DNA of 64,000 nt. Origin: Sphaerochaeta sp032144095 (GTDB taxonomy: Bacteria; Spirochaetota; Spirochaetia; Sphaerochaetales; Sphaerochaetaceae). The first letter of the stretch is position 1; each line of letters begins with the position of its first letter. The notes beneath the pieces were generated by a model, which saw nothing but the letters and a program-made list of their open reading frames with translations, was not told the origin of the DNA and did no database searches. The position numbers and the translations under genes are program-made. The stretch lies in contig NZ_JAVSNJ010000007.1 of the NCBI RefSeq assembly GCF_032144095.1, forward strand, positions 34,605-98,604, in the 5' to 3' direction. Shown piece after piece: positions 17,199 through 25,500 of this stretch.

Positions 17199-17909
17199 AT
17201 GATGAAAGAATTCGAAGGAAGAACTGAGCAGGAGGCAATTGCAAAGGCAATTGAAGAGCTGCATATTGAACGTGAAGACTTTGATGTGGAAATTGTCGAA
17301 CCGGTACGCAAGGGACTTTTCAAGAAAAGCAATGTAAAGATCAGGATTCATTTTGACGAAGACAACAATGGCATGGATAGCGATATCTATGAATCAAGGC
17401 CCGGCGATGGCGAAGACATTGCCTTCCCTGTAAACAGTGTCCTGGAACATGACGTTTTGGTCTTCGTGGCAACCATGCTGCAGAAGATGGGATATGAGGG
17501 TAAGGTTACCATCAGTTTTCGCAAGGAACGCAAGCTGGGACTCAATATCGAAAGCGAAAACTCCAGCATCATCATTGGCAGGAAGGGCAAGAACCTCGAT
17601 GCAATCCAGTTGCTTGCGAACGTGTTTGTAGGGAAGACCGAACCAGACCTGAAGATTGTCGTGGATAGTGAAAATTATCGCATGAGGCACGAAGAGCAGC
17701 TTATCCGCATGGCGTTCAAGAGTGCCGAACAGGTACGCAAGAGTGGCCGTAGCCGCTTGCTTGAACCTATGAACCCGTACGAGAGAAGACTCGTCCATAC
17801 TGCCTTGACCGACTTCGGTGGGGTAGAGACGAAGAGTGAGGGTGAAGGGCTGTACAAGCAGATCCGCATCACCAGCCAGCGTGATGGCAATGCCCCGGCG
17901 ATGCAGTAA
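17199..17909 (+). CDS. jag: RNA-binding protein Jag/KhpB (SpoIIIJ-associated)
   Basis: The 236 residues combine a Jag_N domain (residues about 1-50), a KH domain with IIIGRKGKNLDAIQ around 125-140, and a C-terminal R3H domain (PMNPYERRLVHTAL). KhpB is an RNA-binding protein often paired with KhpA and linked to cell-wall growth. It sits just after yidC, as in many bacteria. GGAG precedes the ATG, and a second ATG follows in frame at 17202. Confidence 0.93.
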   Translation: MMKEFEGRTEQEAIAKAIEELHIEREDFDVEIVEPVRKGLFKKSNVKIRIHFDEDNNGMDSDIYESRPGDGEDIAFPVNSVLEHDVLVFVATMLQKMGYEGKVTISFRKERKLGLNIESENSSIIIGRKGKNLDAIQLLANVFVGKTEPDLKIVVDSENYRMRHEEQLIRMAFKSAEQVRKSGRSRLLEPMNPYERRLVHTALTDFGGVETKSEGEGLYKQIRITSQRDGNAPAMQ

Positions 17910-17970
17910 GCGGGACAGGATCCAGAACGGATACCGTTTAGCGATAGAATACAATAAGATCTGTAAGGAT

Positions 17971-18003
17971 GAGGGCGATGCTGATAGCATCGCCTTCATT
18001 GAT
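17971..18003 (+). terminator. Hairpin after jag, possible terminator
   Basis: GAGGGCGATGC (17971-17981) pairs with GCATCGCCTTC (17987-17997), including one G-T pair, with a 5-base loop. What follows is only ATTGAT, so termination strength is doubtful. Confidence 0.5.
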
Positions 18004-18039
18004 GCACCGTGAGGATTGAAAGAATTTTCCCTATTTCGA

Positions 18040-18068
18040 TTGACAAGCAAATGAAACGCGTCTACTGT
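18040..18068 (+). promoter_or_regulatory. nrdDG promoter
   Basis: -35 TTGACA (18040-18045), 17-base spacer, -10 TACTGT (18063-18068). The -10 lies inside the upstream NrdR-type box. Confidence 0.65.
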
Positions 18069-18108
18069 CAGTAGTGTACAGATAGTACACAAACACTATA
18101 TGTTGTGT
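18062..18108. promoter_or_regulatory. Tandem NrdR boxes
   Basis: ACACTATATGTTGTGT (18093-18108) matches the NrdR consensus very closely. A weaker copy, CTACTGTCAGTAGTGT, starts exactly 31 bases upstream (18062-18077). A distance of about three helical turns between two boxes is the known NrdR arrangement. The upstream box covers the -10; the downstream one covers the start of the riboswitch. NrdR represses ribonucleotide reductase genes when ATP/dATP indicates enough nucleotide. Confidence 0.75.
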
Positions 18109-18222
18109 GTATAGAGCAAGGGAAGTTGGGTGTAAAGCCCACGCGGTCCCGCCACTGTGATGGCTTTTGCCTGGAATACCCCAAGCGATCGCCTAAGCCA
18201 GGATACTTGCCTATACAGACAC
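18103..18222 (+). promoter_or_regulatory. Cobalamin (B12) riboswitch
   Basis: The conserved core is readable: GGTCCCGCCACTGTGA (from 18145) and the B12-box AAGCCAGGATACTTGCC (18195-18211). They are enclosed by a P1 stem GTATAG/CTATAC (18109-18114 with 18211-18216), extended outward by GTGT...ACAC. It lies between the nrdD promoter and start codon. Downstream, CCTCC (18287-18291) pairs with the nrdD ribosome-binding site GGAGG (18295-18299) around a 3-base loop, so control is likely at translation initiation. When B12 is present, this B12-independent reductase should be off. Confidence 0.93.
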
Positions 18223-18304
18223 GCCGTCACGGAGCATGACAGAGGCGTGGAACAAGAGCAAACTCTTCTTCCCTCTTCTTGCCATGCCTCCCCAGGAGGA
18301 TCAG

Positions 18305-20386
18305 ATGCTTACACAGGTTGTAAAGCGAGATGGGCAGGTAGTATTCTGCGATGGACAGAAGATTACCATTGCAATCGAAAAGGCAGCAAAGGCTGCAAAC
18401 GTCCAGGTAGATGCACAAAACCTTGCAAACAAGGTATTGCAGAACCTTGGATCCCTTCAGCAGGAACAGGTCGATGTGGAGACAATCCAGGACCAGGTTG
18501 AAGAGGTCCTTATGGCCAATGGATCGGCTTCCGTCGCCAAGGCCTACATCCTCTATAGAGAGCAGAGAAGGAAGATCCGGGAAGGGAGGGTGCTTGTCGA
18601 TGCGACCACCAAGCTTTTCAAGTCCTACCTCGATGACAAGGATTGGCTCATCCAGGAAAATGCAAACACCAGGAAAAGCGTAAACGGCATGAACAACTAT
18701 ATCCGTGAGAGCTTTACAAAGCAGTACTGGCTCCATGAGATCTATCCGCAGCAGATCCGCGATGCCCATCTCAGTGGGGCCCTGCACATCCATGACCTGG
18801 GGTTCTTCGGACCCTACTGCTGTGGATGGGACCTACGGCAGCTCCTGACCATGGGCTTCGGTGGGGTTGAGGGAAAGGTGTCCTCAAAGCCTGCCAAGCA
18901 CCTGCGATCCTTTCTTGGCCAGATAGTCAACGCAACCTTCACGACCCAGGGTGAGAGTGCGGGTGCCCAGGCATGGTCATCCATCGATACCTACTGTGCT
19001 CCCTTCATACGCTATGACAAGCTTACCTTCAAGGAGGTGAAGCAGGCTATCCAGGAGTTTGTCTTCAACCTCAATGTTCCAACCCGTGTAGGGTTCCAGT
19101 GCCCGTTCTCCAACCTTACCTTTGACCTGAAGGTGCCCAAGACGCTTGCGGAGCAGAGCGTCCTTATCGGTGGTGAGTGCAAGGACGAGACCTACTCTGA
19201 ATTTCAGGCTGAGATGGACATCTTCAACCTTGCATTCTGCCAGGTGATGTGTGAAGGTGATGCCTCGGGCCGTGTCTTTACCTTCCCCATCCCCACCATC
19301 AACATCACCAAGGAGTTTGACTGGGAGAGCGAGGTATCCGACGCCATCATGGAGATGACATGCAAGTATGGCATCCCCTACTTCTCCAACTACATCAACA
19401 GTGACCTCTCCCCTGAGGATGCCCTATCCATGTGCTGTCGTCTCCGTCTCGACACCTCGGAGCTCCGTAAGCGTGGTGGAGGACTGTTTGGTTCCAACCC
19501 CCTTACCGGATCGGTAGGTGTGGTGACCATCAACCTGCCCCGGCTTGCCTATGAGAGTGCGAATGAGGAGGTCTTCCGGACCAATCTGGTTGAGTTTGCC
19601 AACCTTGCAAAGGAGAGCCTGGAAACCAAACGAAAGGTCATCGAGCATGAGACTGCCAGGGGGATGTACCCGTTCAGCCGGCGCAATCTTGAGGCGGTGT
19701 ATGAACGCGAGGGAGCCTGGTGGGCAAACCACTTCAGCACCATCGGCATCGTTGGGATGGAAGAGGCAGCACTCAACCTTCTGGGAGAAGAGGGCAGCCT
19801 TGTCACCGACGAAGGGCAGGCCTTCGCCCTAAGGACCCTCACCCTTCTCCGATCCACCATACAGTCGTTCCAGGAGGAGACCAAGCACTACTACAATCTG
19901 GAGGCTACCCCGGCAGAGGGGACAAGCTATCGTCTGGCCAAGCTCGATAGGGAGCACTACCCTGCCATCATCACAGCTGGTGTCGATGTTCCCTACTACA
20001 CAAACTCCTCCCAGCTGCCGGTTGGCTATACCGATGACATGTTCGAGACCTTGGACAAGCAGGATGAGCTGCAGTGCCAGTATACCGGGGGAACGGTCCT
20101 CCACCTCTATGTGGGGGAGAGGATTGTCGATACAGAGGTAGCAAAAAGGCTTATCAGGACCATCTTCACCAAATACAAGCTACCCTATGTATCGTTGACC
20201 CCCACCTTCTCGACCTGTGAGGAGCATGGGTATCTGGTAGGGGAACAGCCGGTCTGTCCTCACTGTCACAAGGAGACAGAGGTATGGACCCGTGTAGTCG
20301 GTTACCTCCGCCCTGTCAAGGATTTCCACCAGGGGAAGAAAGAGGAGTACAGGCAGAGAAAGCTCTATAAGGTCTCAGGTGCATGA
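18305..20386 (+). CDS. nrdD: Anaerobic (class III) ribonucleoside-triphosphate reductase
   Basis: NrdD makes deoxyribonucleotides without oxygen, using a glycyl radical. An N-terminal ATP-cone (about residues 3-95, starting VVKRDGQVV) provides allosteric control. The C-terminal zinc site is CEEH...CPHC, and the radical Gly is in TRVVGYLRPV near the end. The frame is open to 18236, but AGGAGG at 18294-18299 points to the ATG at 18305 (693 residues). It is paired with its activase by a 4-base ATGA overlap. NrdR boxes and a B12 riboswitch precede it, suggesting that a B12-dependent class II enzyme is encoded elsewhere. Confidence 0.96.
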   Translation: MLTQVVKRDGQVVFCDGQKITIAIEKAAKAANVQVDAQNLANKVLQNLGSLQQEQVDVETIQDQVEEVLMANGSASVAKAYILYREQRRKIREGRVLVDATTKLFKSYLDDKDWLIQENANTRKSVNGMNNYIRESFTKQYWLHEIYPQQIRDAHLSGALHIHDLGFFGPYCCGWDLRQLLTMGFGGVEGKVSSKPAKHLRSFLGQIVNATFTTQGESAGAQAWSSIDTYCAPFIRYDKLTFKEVKQAIQEFVFNLNVPTRVGFQCPFSNLTFDLKVPKTLAEQSVLIGGECKDETYSEFQAEMDIFNLAFCQVMCEGDASGRVFTFPIPTINITKEFDWESEVSDAIMEMTCKYGIPYFSNYINSDLSPEDALSMCCRLRLDTSELRKRGGGLFGSNPLTGSVGVVTINLPRLAYESANEEVFRTNLVEFANLAKESLETKRKVIEHETARGMYPFSRRNLEAVYEREGAWWANHFSTIGIVGMEEAALNLLGEEGSLVTDEGQAFALRTLTLLRSTIQSFQEETKHYYNLEATPAEGTSYRLAKLDREHYPAIITAGVDVPYYTNSSQLPVGYTDDMFETLDKQDELQCQYTGGTVLHLYVGERIVDTEVAKRLIRTIFTKYKLPYVSLTPTFSTCEEHGYLVGEQPVCPHCHKETEVWTRVVGYLRPVKDFHQGKKEEYRQRKLYKVSGA

Positions 20387-21084
20387 ACCTGGGAGGAATA
20401 GCAAAGACGACGCTCCTGGATTTTCCAGGGCGTCTTGCCTGTGTACTGTTTACCCAGGGGTGCACCTATGACTGCTTCTACTGCCACAACCGTGAACTCA
20501 TAGGCTTTGGTGAGGGCCCTGTCCTGTTTTCTGAAGCCCTCTCATTTCTGGAAAAGCGGGTAGGGCTTTTGGAGGGGGTGGTGTTCAGCGGTGGGGAACC
20601 CACCTTGCAGAAAGATCTCATATCCTCCATCCAAATGGTTCATGCATTGGGTTTTGCGATAAAGCTGGATACTAACGGTTGCTCCCCTTCGCTACTTGCC
20701 ACACTGCTCGACCTCGACCTGCTCTCCTATGTGGCCCTGGATGTGAAGGCACCCTCTGTTCGCTATAGGGAGATCTGCGGCCAGCATGCCGACCCTGATA
20801 CGGTGCGGCAGAGCCTCTCCCTGCTCGCCAGGAAAAAGGAAGACTTTCCTTCCTTCATGTATGAGGTGAGGACCACCCTTGCCCCCACTATAGGCAAGGA
20901 GGACCTCATCTCAATTGCACAGGCGATGCCAGTTGTTCCCTTGTGGAGGATCAACAGCTATAGGAAGCCTCCCCTGTATAAGGAGGAGGATGCGTTTCGA
21001 ATCCATGCAGGGCAACCCCTACAGGCAGAGGTTGACTCCTGGAAACAGGAGCTGAAGCTCTTGCAGCCAAATCTTATCCTGTAA
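20383..21084 (+). CDS. nrdG: NrdD-activating radical SAM protein
   Basis: This activase installs the glycyl radical on NrdD using SAM and a 4Fe-4S cluster. The CxxxCxxC motif is Cys27-Cys31-Cys34 (GCTYDCFYCHN), followed by the GGEP motif (FSGGEPTL) that contacts SAM. At 233 residues it is of the longer NrdG type. It overlaps nrdD by four bases and ends the operon before a strong terminator. Confidence 0.94.
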   Translation: MNLGGIAKTTLLDFPGRLACVLFTQGCTYDCFYCHNRELIGFGEGPVLFSEALSFLEKRVGLLEGVVFSGGEPTLQKDLISSIQMVHALGFAIKLDTNGCSPSLLATLLDLDLLSYVALDVKAPSVRYREICGQHADPDTVRQSLSLLARKKEDFPSFMYEVRTTLAPTIGKEDLISIAQAMPVVPLWRINSYRKPPLYKEEDAFRIHAGQPLQAEVDSWKQELKLLQPNLIL

Positions 21085-21101
21085 ACCCAAACATTTTTCC
21101 A

Positions 21102-21143
21102 CCCCACCTTTTCGCATTGTATTCGGGAAGGTGGGGTCCTTTT
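21102..21143 (+). terminator. nrdDG terminator
   Basis: CCCCACCTT (21102-21110) pairs with AAGGTGGGG (21128-21136), then TCCTTTTG. The loop is 17 bases, long for a terminator. Confidence 0.7.
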
Positions 21144-21496
21144 GTCTGAAGGTGGGTTTGCATCCTTAAGCGACACCATGTCACAAAAAATACTGAAAAT
21201 AGCTAACTAATAGTCGAGCTGCGACCAAATATGCCAAATAACGACCAAATATGCCAAGCTGGTTGTTTTGATCGTCTTCTTGGTATAAGCAGGTAGAGGA
21301 ATATTGTATTGAAGGTAAAAAACTCTCGATCAAAGGGAAAATGGTTGGAGCAGTGGATTCTCTTGCACACTTTCATCTTTAGTAGTATTTCTCATCCATA
21401 ATTCTCCTTTCTGTTCTTTTGTCCTACGTTTCTACCTTCTCTATCCTTCGTCTTTCTCATGTTTGTATAGCTCAGGGGATATTGTAGGTGGTAGTA
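21144..21496. other. Upstream region of the surface-protein pair, with a direct repeat
   Basis: No gene is seen. CGACCAAATATGCCAA occurs twice (21222-21237 and 21242-21257), 20 bases apart start to start, which puts both copies on the same face of the helix. The last 110 bases before the gene are strongly pyrimidine-rich. The repeat could be a regulator site; no regulator is identifiable. Confidence 0.55.
21222..21257. repeat. Two exact 16-bp direct repeats
   Basis: CGACCAAATATGCCAA at 21222-21237 and 21242-21257, separated by TAAA. They lie about 240 bases upstream of the outer-membrane-type gene. Confidence 0.85.
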
Positions 21497-22576
21497 ATGC
21501 GTATAAGAGTTCGTTCCTTGTTGTGCACCGGGTTGTTGCTACTTCTGTCCATGGCGTATGCCTTCGCTTCGGCTTCTATCTTGAAGGTGCAGATCAGCCC
21601 AGTGACAGCGTCAATACAGAAGATTCGTTTCCAGACGGGAACAATACCAGACAAGGGTTGGAAAAGTATCCCCTCTTCAGGTTCCTTGCTCCAGCTGGAG
21701 GACTTTGATGGTGAAACGGAGTTCCTGTTTGTGCAGCAAGCCGAAACTGAGGGAGCGTGGGGAGATCTCTATGCCTACCAGTACGACAATACCAAGAAAG
21801 CCTGGTCACTTGTTGCCTTTCCGCCGAAAGGTCCTGTCAGGTTCCACATCAAGGCCTCCAGTGGCCCAGTTCAGATGCTCAGGTACCAACACGGAAGCGA
21901 ACCAGGTAGATCCTGGGTTGTATCGGACGATCCTGCTTCAGCTTTGCTGATAGAGGAGTTTGACAGTGCCAACGAATTCCTGTTTGTGCAGCAAACAGAG
22001 AACAACGATGACTGGGGTACTATGTTCACCTATCAGTATGACTATCTCCAAAAGAGCTGGTCACTCTATACCCCCAAGCCGGAGTCCAGGCACCCTAGCA
22101 ACCAATCCTTTGATGTGAAGGCCTATGGCCTGGTTCCTTCTGGCTGCAGCAGTGATTTCTATTCCTATCTGTTGGGTGGAGCCTTCCAGGCAAACATCTC
22201 CTTGGGAAAACTGCTTGGCTATACCTCCCTTACATTCAGCAAGGGTCCTCCCAAAAGCGATTGGGTCAAATCACAACAGGCGCTTGGTATGGCCGTTGGA
22301 ATTGGCTATCCTCTTCCCCTATCAGAAAAGGTAGGGCTCATCCCGGAACTTGGCTATGGTGTCATCTTCCACTTTTTGGATGCCGATTCCGACAAGGATG
22401 GGACCTATGGCTTTGAGTTCTTCGTTGACCAGCAAATCCGTCTTGCCCTCTACATTACCTATGAAATGAGTCAACGCTATACGCTGTTCATCGCTCCCTT
22501 GGGGGTGTTGTTCTTTGAGAAGTCCGATTTTGGGCTGATGTACGGATGTCAGGCTGGCCTCCGAATTACTCTATAG
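21497..22576 (+). CDS. Predicted outer-membrane protein with two internal repeats
   Basis: A 359-residue exported protein of unknown function. A signal peptide is clear (RIR, then LLCTGLLLLLSMAYAFASA). Two repeats of about 75 residues follow (about 33-190), each containing EFLFVQQ, a Trp-Gly, YQYD and KSWSL-type or KAWSL-type ends. The last 150 residues alternate polar and hydrophobic positions with many Gly and aromatic residues (VGIGYPLPLSEKVGLIPELG, QIRLALYITYEMSQRYTLFI) and end in LRITL, like a small beta-barrel. The ATG at 21497 has AGGTGG six bases upstream. The repeat lipoprotein begins nine bases after its stop, so the two probably work together at the cell surface (inference). Confidence 0.7.
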   Translation: MRIRVRSLLCTGLLLLLSMAYAFASASILKVQISPVTASIQKIRFQTGTIPDKGWKSIPSSGSLLQLEDFDGETEFLFVQQAETEGAWGDLYAYQYDNTKKAWSLVAFPPKGPVRFHIKASSGPVQMLRYQHGSEPGRSWVVSDDPASALLIEEFDSANEFLFVQQTENNDDWGTMFTYQYDYLQKSWSLYTPKPESRHPSNQSFDVKAYGLVPSGCSSDFYSYLLGGAFQANISLGKLLGYTSLTFSKGPPKSDWVKSQQALGMAVGIGYPLPLSEKVGLIPELGYGVIFHFLDADSDKDGTYGFEFFVDQQIRLALYITYEMSQRYTLFIAPLGVLFFEKSDFGLMYGCQAGLRITL

Positions 22577-22585
22577 GTGGATGGT

Positions 22586-25500
22586 ATGAAAAACATGAAC
22601 AGACATATTTCAGCGTTGCTTGTTGTGCTTGCCTGTATGCTCCTCCTTTTTGTCGGTTGTAGCGACATGATGGAGAAAATGGGTGAGATTGTTTTGCAGG
22701 TTGAGTTTGAAAATGTTGGAGTAGATGTAGCAACCTATGCAATTAGTGGGACGCTTGCCGGAAGCAGATCAACCATTTTGCTGGAAAACCTTACGGAAAC
22801 AACGATAAAGATTTCAGACCTTACTCCAGGTACCTGGGTTCTTACTGTCACTGCTTTTGATGGAGATAAAACTCAAATTGGCACAGGCTCCAAGGAAGTC
22901 CTCCTTTCAGTTGGTAAGTTAGTAGAACAGACCATTCTTGTGGTTTTTGGACAATCAACTCCTAATACCCTCAGCCCAGTAGCTCCAACTCGGTTTGACA
23001 ATAAGGGCAGTGTTACAGGTACAACTACTGCAATGGAATATAAGCCTGCCTCTGAAGATACCTACACAGTTTGCACCGAAGGTGAAATTGCCCTCGTTCC
23101 CGGGAACTATGATTTCAGATTGGCAGCAGGGAAAGGCCTGGAGGCAGGCCCTGCATTGCTAGTAACCGTACCTCCTTATTCACCCATAGTACTGACCATC
23201 ACTGATCCAATTCTTACAACCACAAAACAGTATGACAAATCAACAACTGCCGTAATACTATCCCCTGGAGGTCTTACTAACGTATCTCCTAGTGATAGTG
23301 TAACTATCACTGCTGTCGCTTCCTATGAGAGTGAGAGCTCTGGTACAGGTAAAACCATTACCGTTGTGTACTCGATAACCGGTAACGGTAGCGAAAACTA
23401 TACCAAGCCTGTTGATTACCATACTACAGGCGTGATTACCAAGAAAGAACTCACCGTATCGGGAACAGCCATTGCTACTAGCAAGGTCTATGATGGCTTG
23501 AAAGCGGTACTAGTAACCCATCCTGGTGACCTAAGTACGGGGCTTGAAGGGGATGCTGTGACACTTAGTAGTGTAACGGCACTATGTGCTAATCCCAATG
23601 CAGGAAGTGACAAGGCTGTTACCATCCAATACTTCCTAGATGGAGACGATGCCGCGAATTATCAGGTCCTTGATGATACGAGCAAAAAGACTTCGATCAG
23701 CAAGGCAACCCTAATTGCAACGTTGGAGGACTACTCCAAGACCTATGGTGATGCAAACCCCCTCTTCGATGTTGCTGTAACGGGCTTCGTCAATGGTGAG
23801 ACAGCCCTGACTGCCAGTGGCTATGGAGCGCCTACAGCCTCCCATAGCACCACAACCTCAACAGGAGTAGGCAGTTATCCCATCACCATAACAGGTGGAA
23901 GCGCAACCAACTACAGCTTCGTTACCAGTGATACGAAAACCCTTACTGTCGCGAAGAGGCCCCTTTCTGTTACTCCGATATTTAATGGCAAGACCTATGA
24001 CGGAACTACTGCAGGCTCTGGATCTTTCATGGTTAGTAATAAAGTTGGTTCAGATGATGTCAAGGTACATGGTACCTTCACCTTTGTCGATGCAAAGGCT
24101 GGTACTATCAAGGATGTTTCAGTTACAGGAATGGCACTTTCCGGTGCCCATGCAGGAAACTATTCGCTTGGAACTACGACAGTATCAGGTAGGGTTACGA
24201 TCTATAAGGCAACCCTTACTGCAACGTTGGGAACCTATGTGAAGACCTATGGTGATGCAAACCCCAACTTTGATGTTGCTGTAACGGGCTTCGTCAATGG
24301 TGAGACAGCCCTGACTGCCAGTGGATATGGAGCGCCTACAGCCTCCCATAGCATCACAACCTCAACTGAGGTAGGACAGTATTATATCAACATAGCAGGA
24401 GGAAGTGCCGATAATTACAGTTTCAATACAACTGATACGGGAACCCTATCTATTCAGAAAAAAATCCTAACTGTTTCGTGTGTAGCAAATAACAAAATCT
24501 ACGATGGAACAACTGCTGGCACAGGTAGCATCGCTGCTAATGGAGTAGTCTCTGGAGATGTTATCAGTGTCACTGGCACCTTTACCTTCGAAGATGCAAA
24601 CGCCACCTATTCAGATCCTATCAGGGTGACTGGAATAACGCTTTCTGGTGATAGGAGTGCCAACTACATGGTCCAATCACTGATTCAGACCTATGCCACG
24701 ATCAGCAAGGCAACCCTAATTGCAACGTTGGACGACTACTCCAAGACCTATGGTGATGCAAACCCCAACTTTGATGTTGCTGTAACGGGCTTCGTCAATG
24801 GTGAGACAGCCCTGACTGCCAGTGGATATGGAGCGCCTACAGTCTCCCATAGCATCACAACCTCAACAGGAGTAGGTAGGTATCCCATCACCATAACAGG
24901 TGGAAGCGCAACCAACTACAGCTTCGTTACCAGTGATACGGGAACCCTTACGGTCGCGAAGAGGCCCCTTTCTGTTACTCCGATATTTAATGGCAAGATC
25001 TATGATGGAACTACCGCAGGCTCTGGATCTTTCATGGTTAGTAATAAAGTTGGTTCAGATGATGTCGATGTACATGGTACCTTCACCTTTGCCGATGCAA
25101 ATGCTGGTATAAGCAAAGCTGTTTCAGTCACAGGAATGGTACTTTCCGGTGCCAAGGCAGGCAACTACTCGCTTACAACAACGACTGCATCGAGTAGTGT
25201 TACGATCTATAAGGCCAATATGGGAGGGAGTATTTCCATTATAGGGAATGCAACAGTTGGCAATGTCCTGACCTCTGTTCCTAGCCTTACCAATTCAGGG
25301 ACTCCAACCTATCAGTGGAAACGTGGAGGGGCTGCAATAAGTGGAGCCTCAAGCTCAACCTATACTCTGGTGGAAGCAGATGTCGGATTTGCAATATCTA
25401 TTACAGCAACCGCAGAAGGAACAAATTATACAGGCTCGATTACCAGCCCTGCTACATCAACTGTAATGCGCTCTGCTCCGGCGGCCCCAAGTGGATCTAT

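Noticed and set aside
18236..18304. Extended N-terminus for NrdD from 18236
   Set aside because: Those codons lie in the riboswitch expression region and resemble no NrdD. The AGGAGG at 18294-18299 serves the ATG at 18305.
21144..21496. Small RNA or degraded gene before the surface-protein pair
   Set aside because: No open frame, strong hairpin or terminator supports it; only the direct repeats stand out.
23697..25215. CRISPR array or transposon for the repeated block
   Set aside because: The repeats are about 500 bp, in frame with a protein gene and encode beta-repeat domains. There are no short spacers, transposase genes or terminal inverted repeats.
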